Source: Entrophospora sp. SA101
Taxonomy: Eukaryota > Glomeromycota > Glomeromycetes > Entrophosporales > Entrophosporaceae
Direction: 5' to 3'
Length of the DNA stretch: 18,988 nt
Assembly: GCA_958430865.1 (NCBI GenBank)
Contig: CAUDNR010001780.1
Span: forward strand, 1 to 18,988
Shown here: in pieces, positions 18,489-18,988 of the stretch
Numbering within the stretch: position 1 is the stretch's first letter
Layout of the letters: every line of letters begins with the position of its first letter
The notes under the pieces: generated by a model
Database searches by the model: none
What the model saw: only the letters and a program-made list of their open reading frames with translations
What the model was told of the DNA's origin: nothing
Position numbers and translations under genes: made by a program

Positions 18489-18656
18489 ATCAGGACTTCC
18501 AAACGACTACTCAAACAAGAAGCTAGCTCAAGTATTGGTCATTCTACGACAGTTAAAAGTGTTGCTTTTGTTGGCACTTTCCTTGAGATGTTCATAAAAC
18601 TAGAGGGGTTTATAAAGCAAAGACAGTTGCAATGGGTGTATCAGAGTGTGCTCTGA
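18489..18656 (+). pseudogene. Orphan coding-like block
   Basis: An open frame of 55 residues between a TAA (18486-18488) and a TGA (18654-18656), with no ATG near its start. It reads RTSKRLLKQEASSSIGHSTT then VKSVAFVGTFLEMFIKLEGF. The mixed composition and a predicted amphipathic/helical segment suggest a real exon or gene fragment. An overlapping frame (18403-18597, ending LRQLKVLLLLALSLRCS) is less convincing. Family unknown. Confidence 0.3.
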
Positions 18657-18938
18657 AAAGTTTGTTAAGGACTCTTCGAAGGTTAAATTAGGAAAATTTC
18701 AACTTTACTTGTAGGGCCTTGAAATCCTGGTTGATGTAAGATCATACTATTAATTATTTCCTAATACTAATGTTAAATCAGAAATTGAAAAATTAAATTT
18801 TTTGATATGAACATATTTTTTTTCCATGTATTCAATGGTTGACACTTGTCAAGATATGTCAAAGTAATGGGTATTATCTAGGGGTATGGGGGGACAACTC
18901 AATGTTGCACATATCAGTCGCAGGACATTGCGGATCTA

Positions 18939-18988
18939 CAGGGGGTCAAGTGTCACTCACTAATAAAAATTTTTTGATCAACACGGAA
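18939..18988 (+). mobile_element. Possible left end of another TA-targeting element, cut by window edge
   Basis: A TA at 18937-18938 is followed by CAGGGGGTCAAGTGTCACTC, the CAG-start and G-run style of Tc1/mariner termini. The next bases, ACTAATAAAAATT...TGATCAACA, resemble 14458-14481 inside the right end of the intact Tc1-like element. The other end is outside the window. Confidence 0.35.

Noticed and set aside
1..18988. tRNA, rRNA and CRISPR signals
   Set aside because: I saw no tRNA B-box-like motif with a matching cloverleaf, no rRNA-like sequence and no spaced identical repeats; a tRNA scan was not possible, so a divergent one could be missed.

Overview
This is an AT-rich eukaryotic (fungal-type) window with short GT-AG introns, many A/T runs and trinucleotide repeats, and much repeat-derived DNA between sparse genes. 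A TLDc-domain gene end, an intact Tc1-like transposon, asparagine/serine-rich proteins, and a ten-exon gene of a type I associate with arbuscular mycorrhizal fungi together suggest a Glomeromycotina genome, most likely Rhizophagus or a close relative. That placement is inference; no rRNA or other marker gene is present.

Layout. 1-563 (+) is the 3' end of a TLDc-domain gene. About 564-5830 holds no complete gene: it has short coding-like relics, a divergent interspersed repeat (copy A), a decayed tandem repeat and hairpins. 5834-9472 (+) is a five-exon gene for a PHO80-type cyclin of about 991 residues. Its cyclin box lies in the first 185 residues and is followed by about 800 residues of Ser/Thr/Asn/Gln/His-rich low-complexity sequence. 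9473-12980 is AT-rich and relic-rich DNA, including copy B of the interspersed repeat. 12982-14673 is a complete Tc1-like element with long terminal inverted repeats, a TA target duplication and an undamaged 341-residue transposase. 14928-15158 (+) is a small basic ORF. 15346-17518 (-) is a ten-exon gene of about 485 residues ending in a nuclear localisation signal, with a reversed fragment of a paralogue just downstream. 17852-18279 is a 428-bp non-autonomous DNA element with a TA duplication. 18489-18656 is an orphan coding-like block, and the right edge looks like the start of another TA-targeting element.

The genes do not form a pathway. The cyclin is expected to partner a Pho85-type kinase. 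The minus-strand gene and the TLDc gene look like members of lineage-expanded families. The clearest points of interest are the cyclin's very long tail with repeated R-R-x-S motifs and exons that can be skipped in frame, the reading-frame clash at the first intron of the minus-strand gene, and the inverted paralogue relic beside it. All gene models come from reading frames and splice consensus only; no transcripts or database searches were available.
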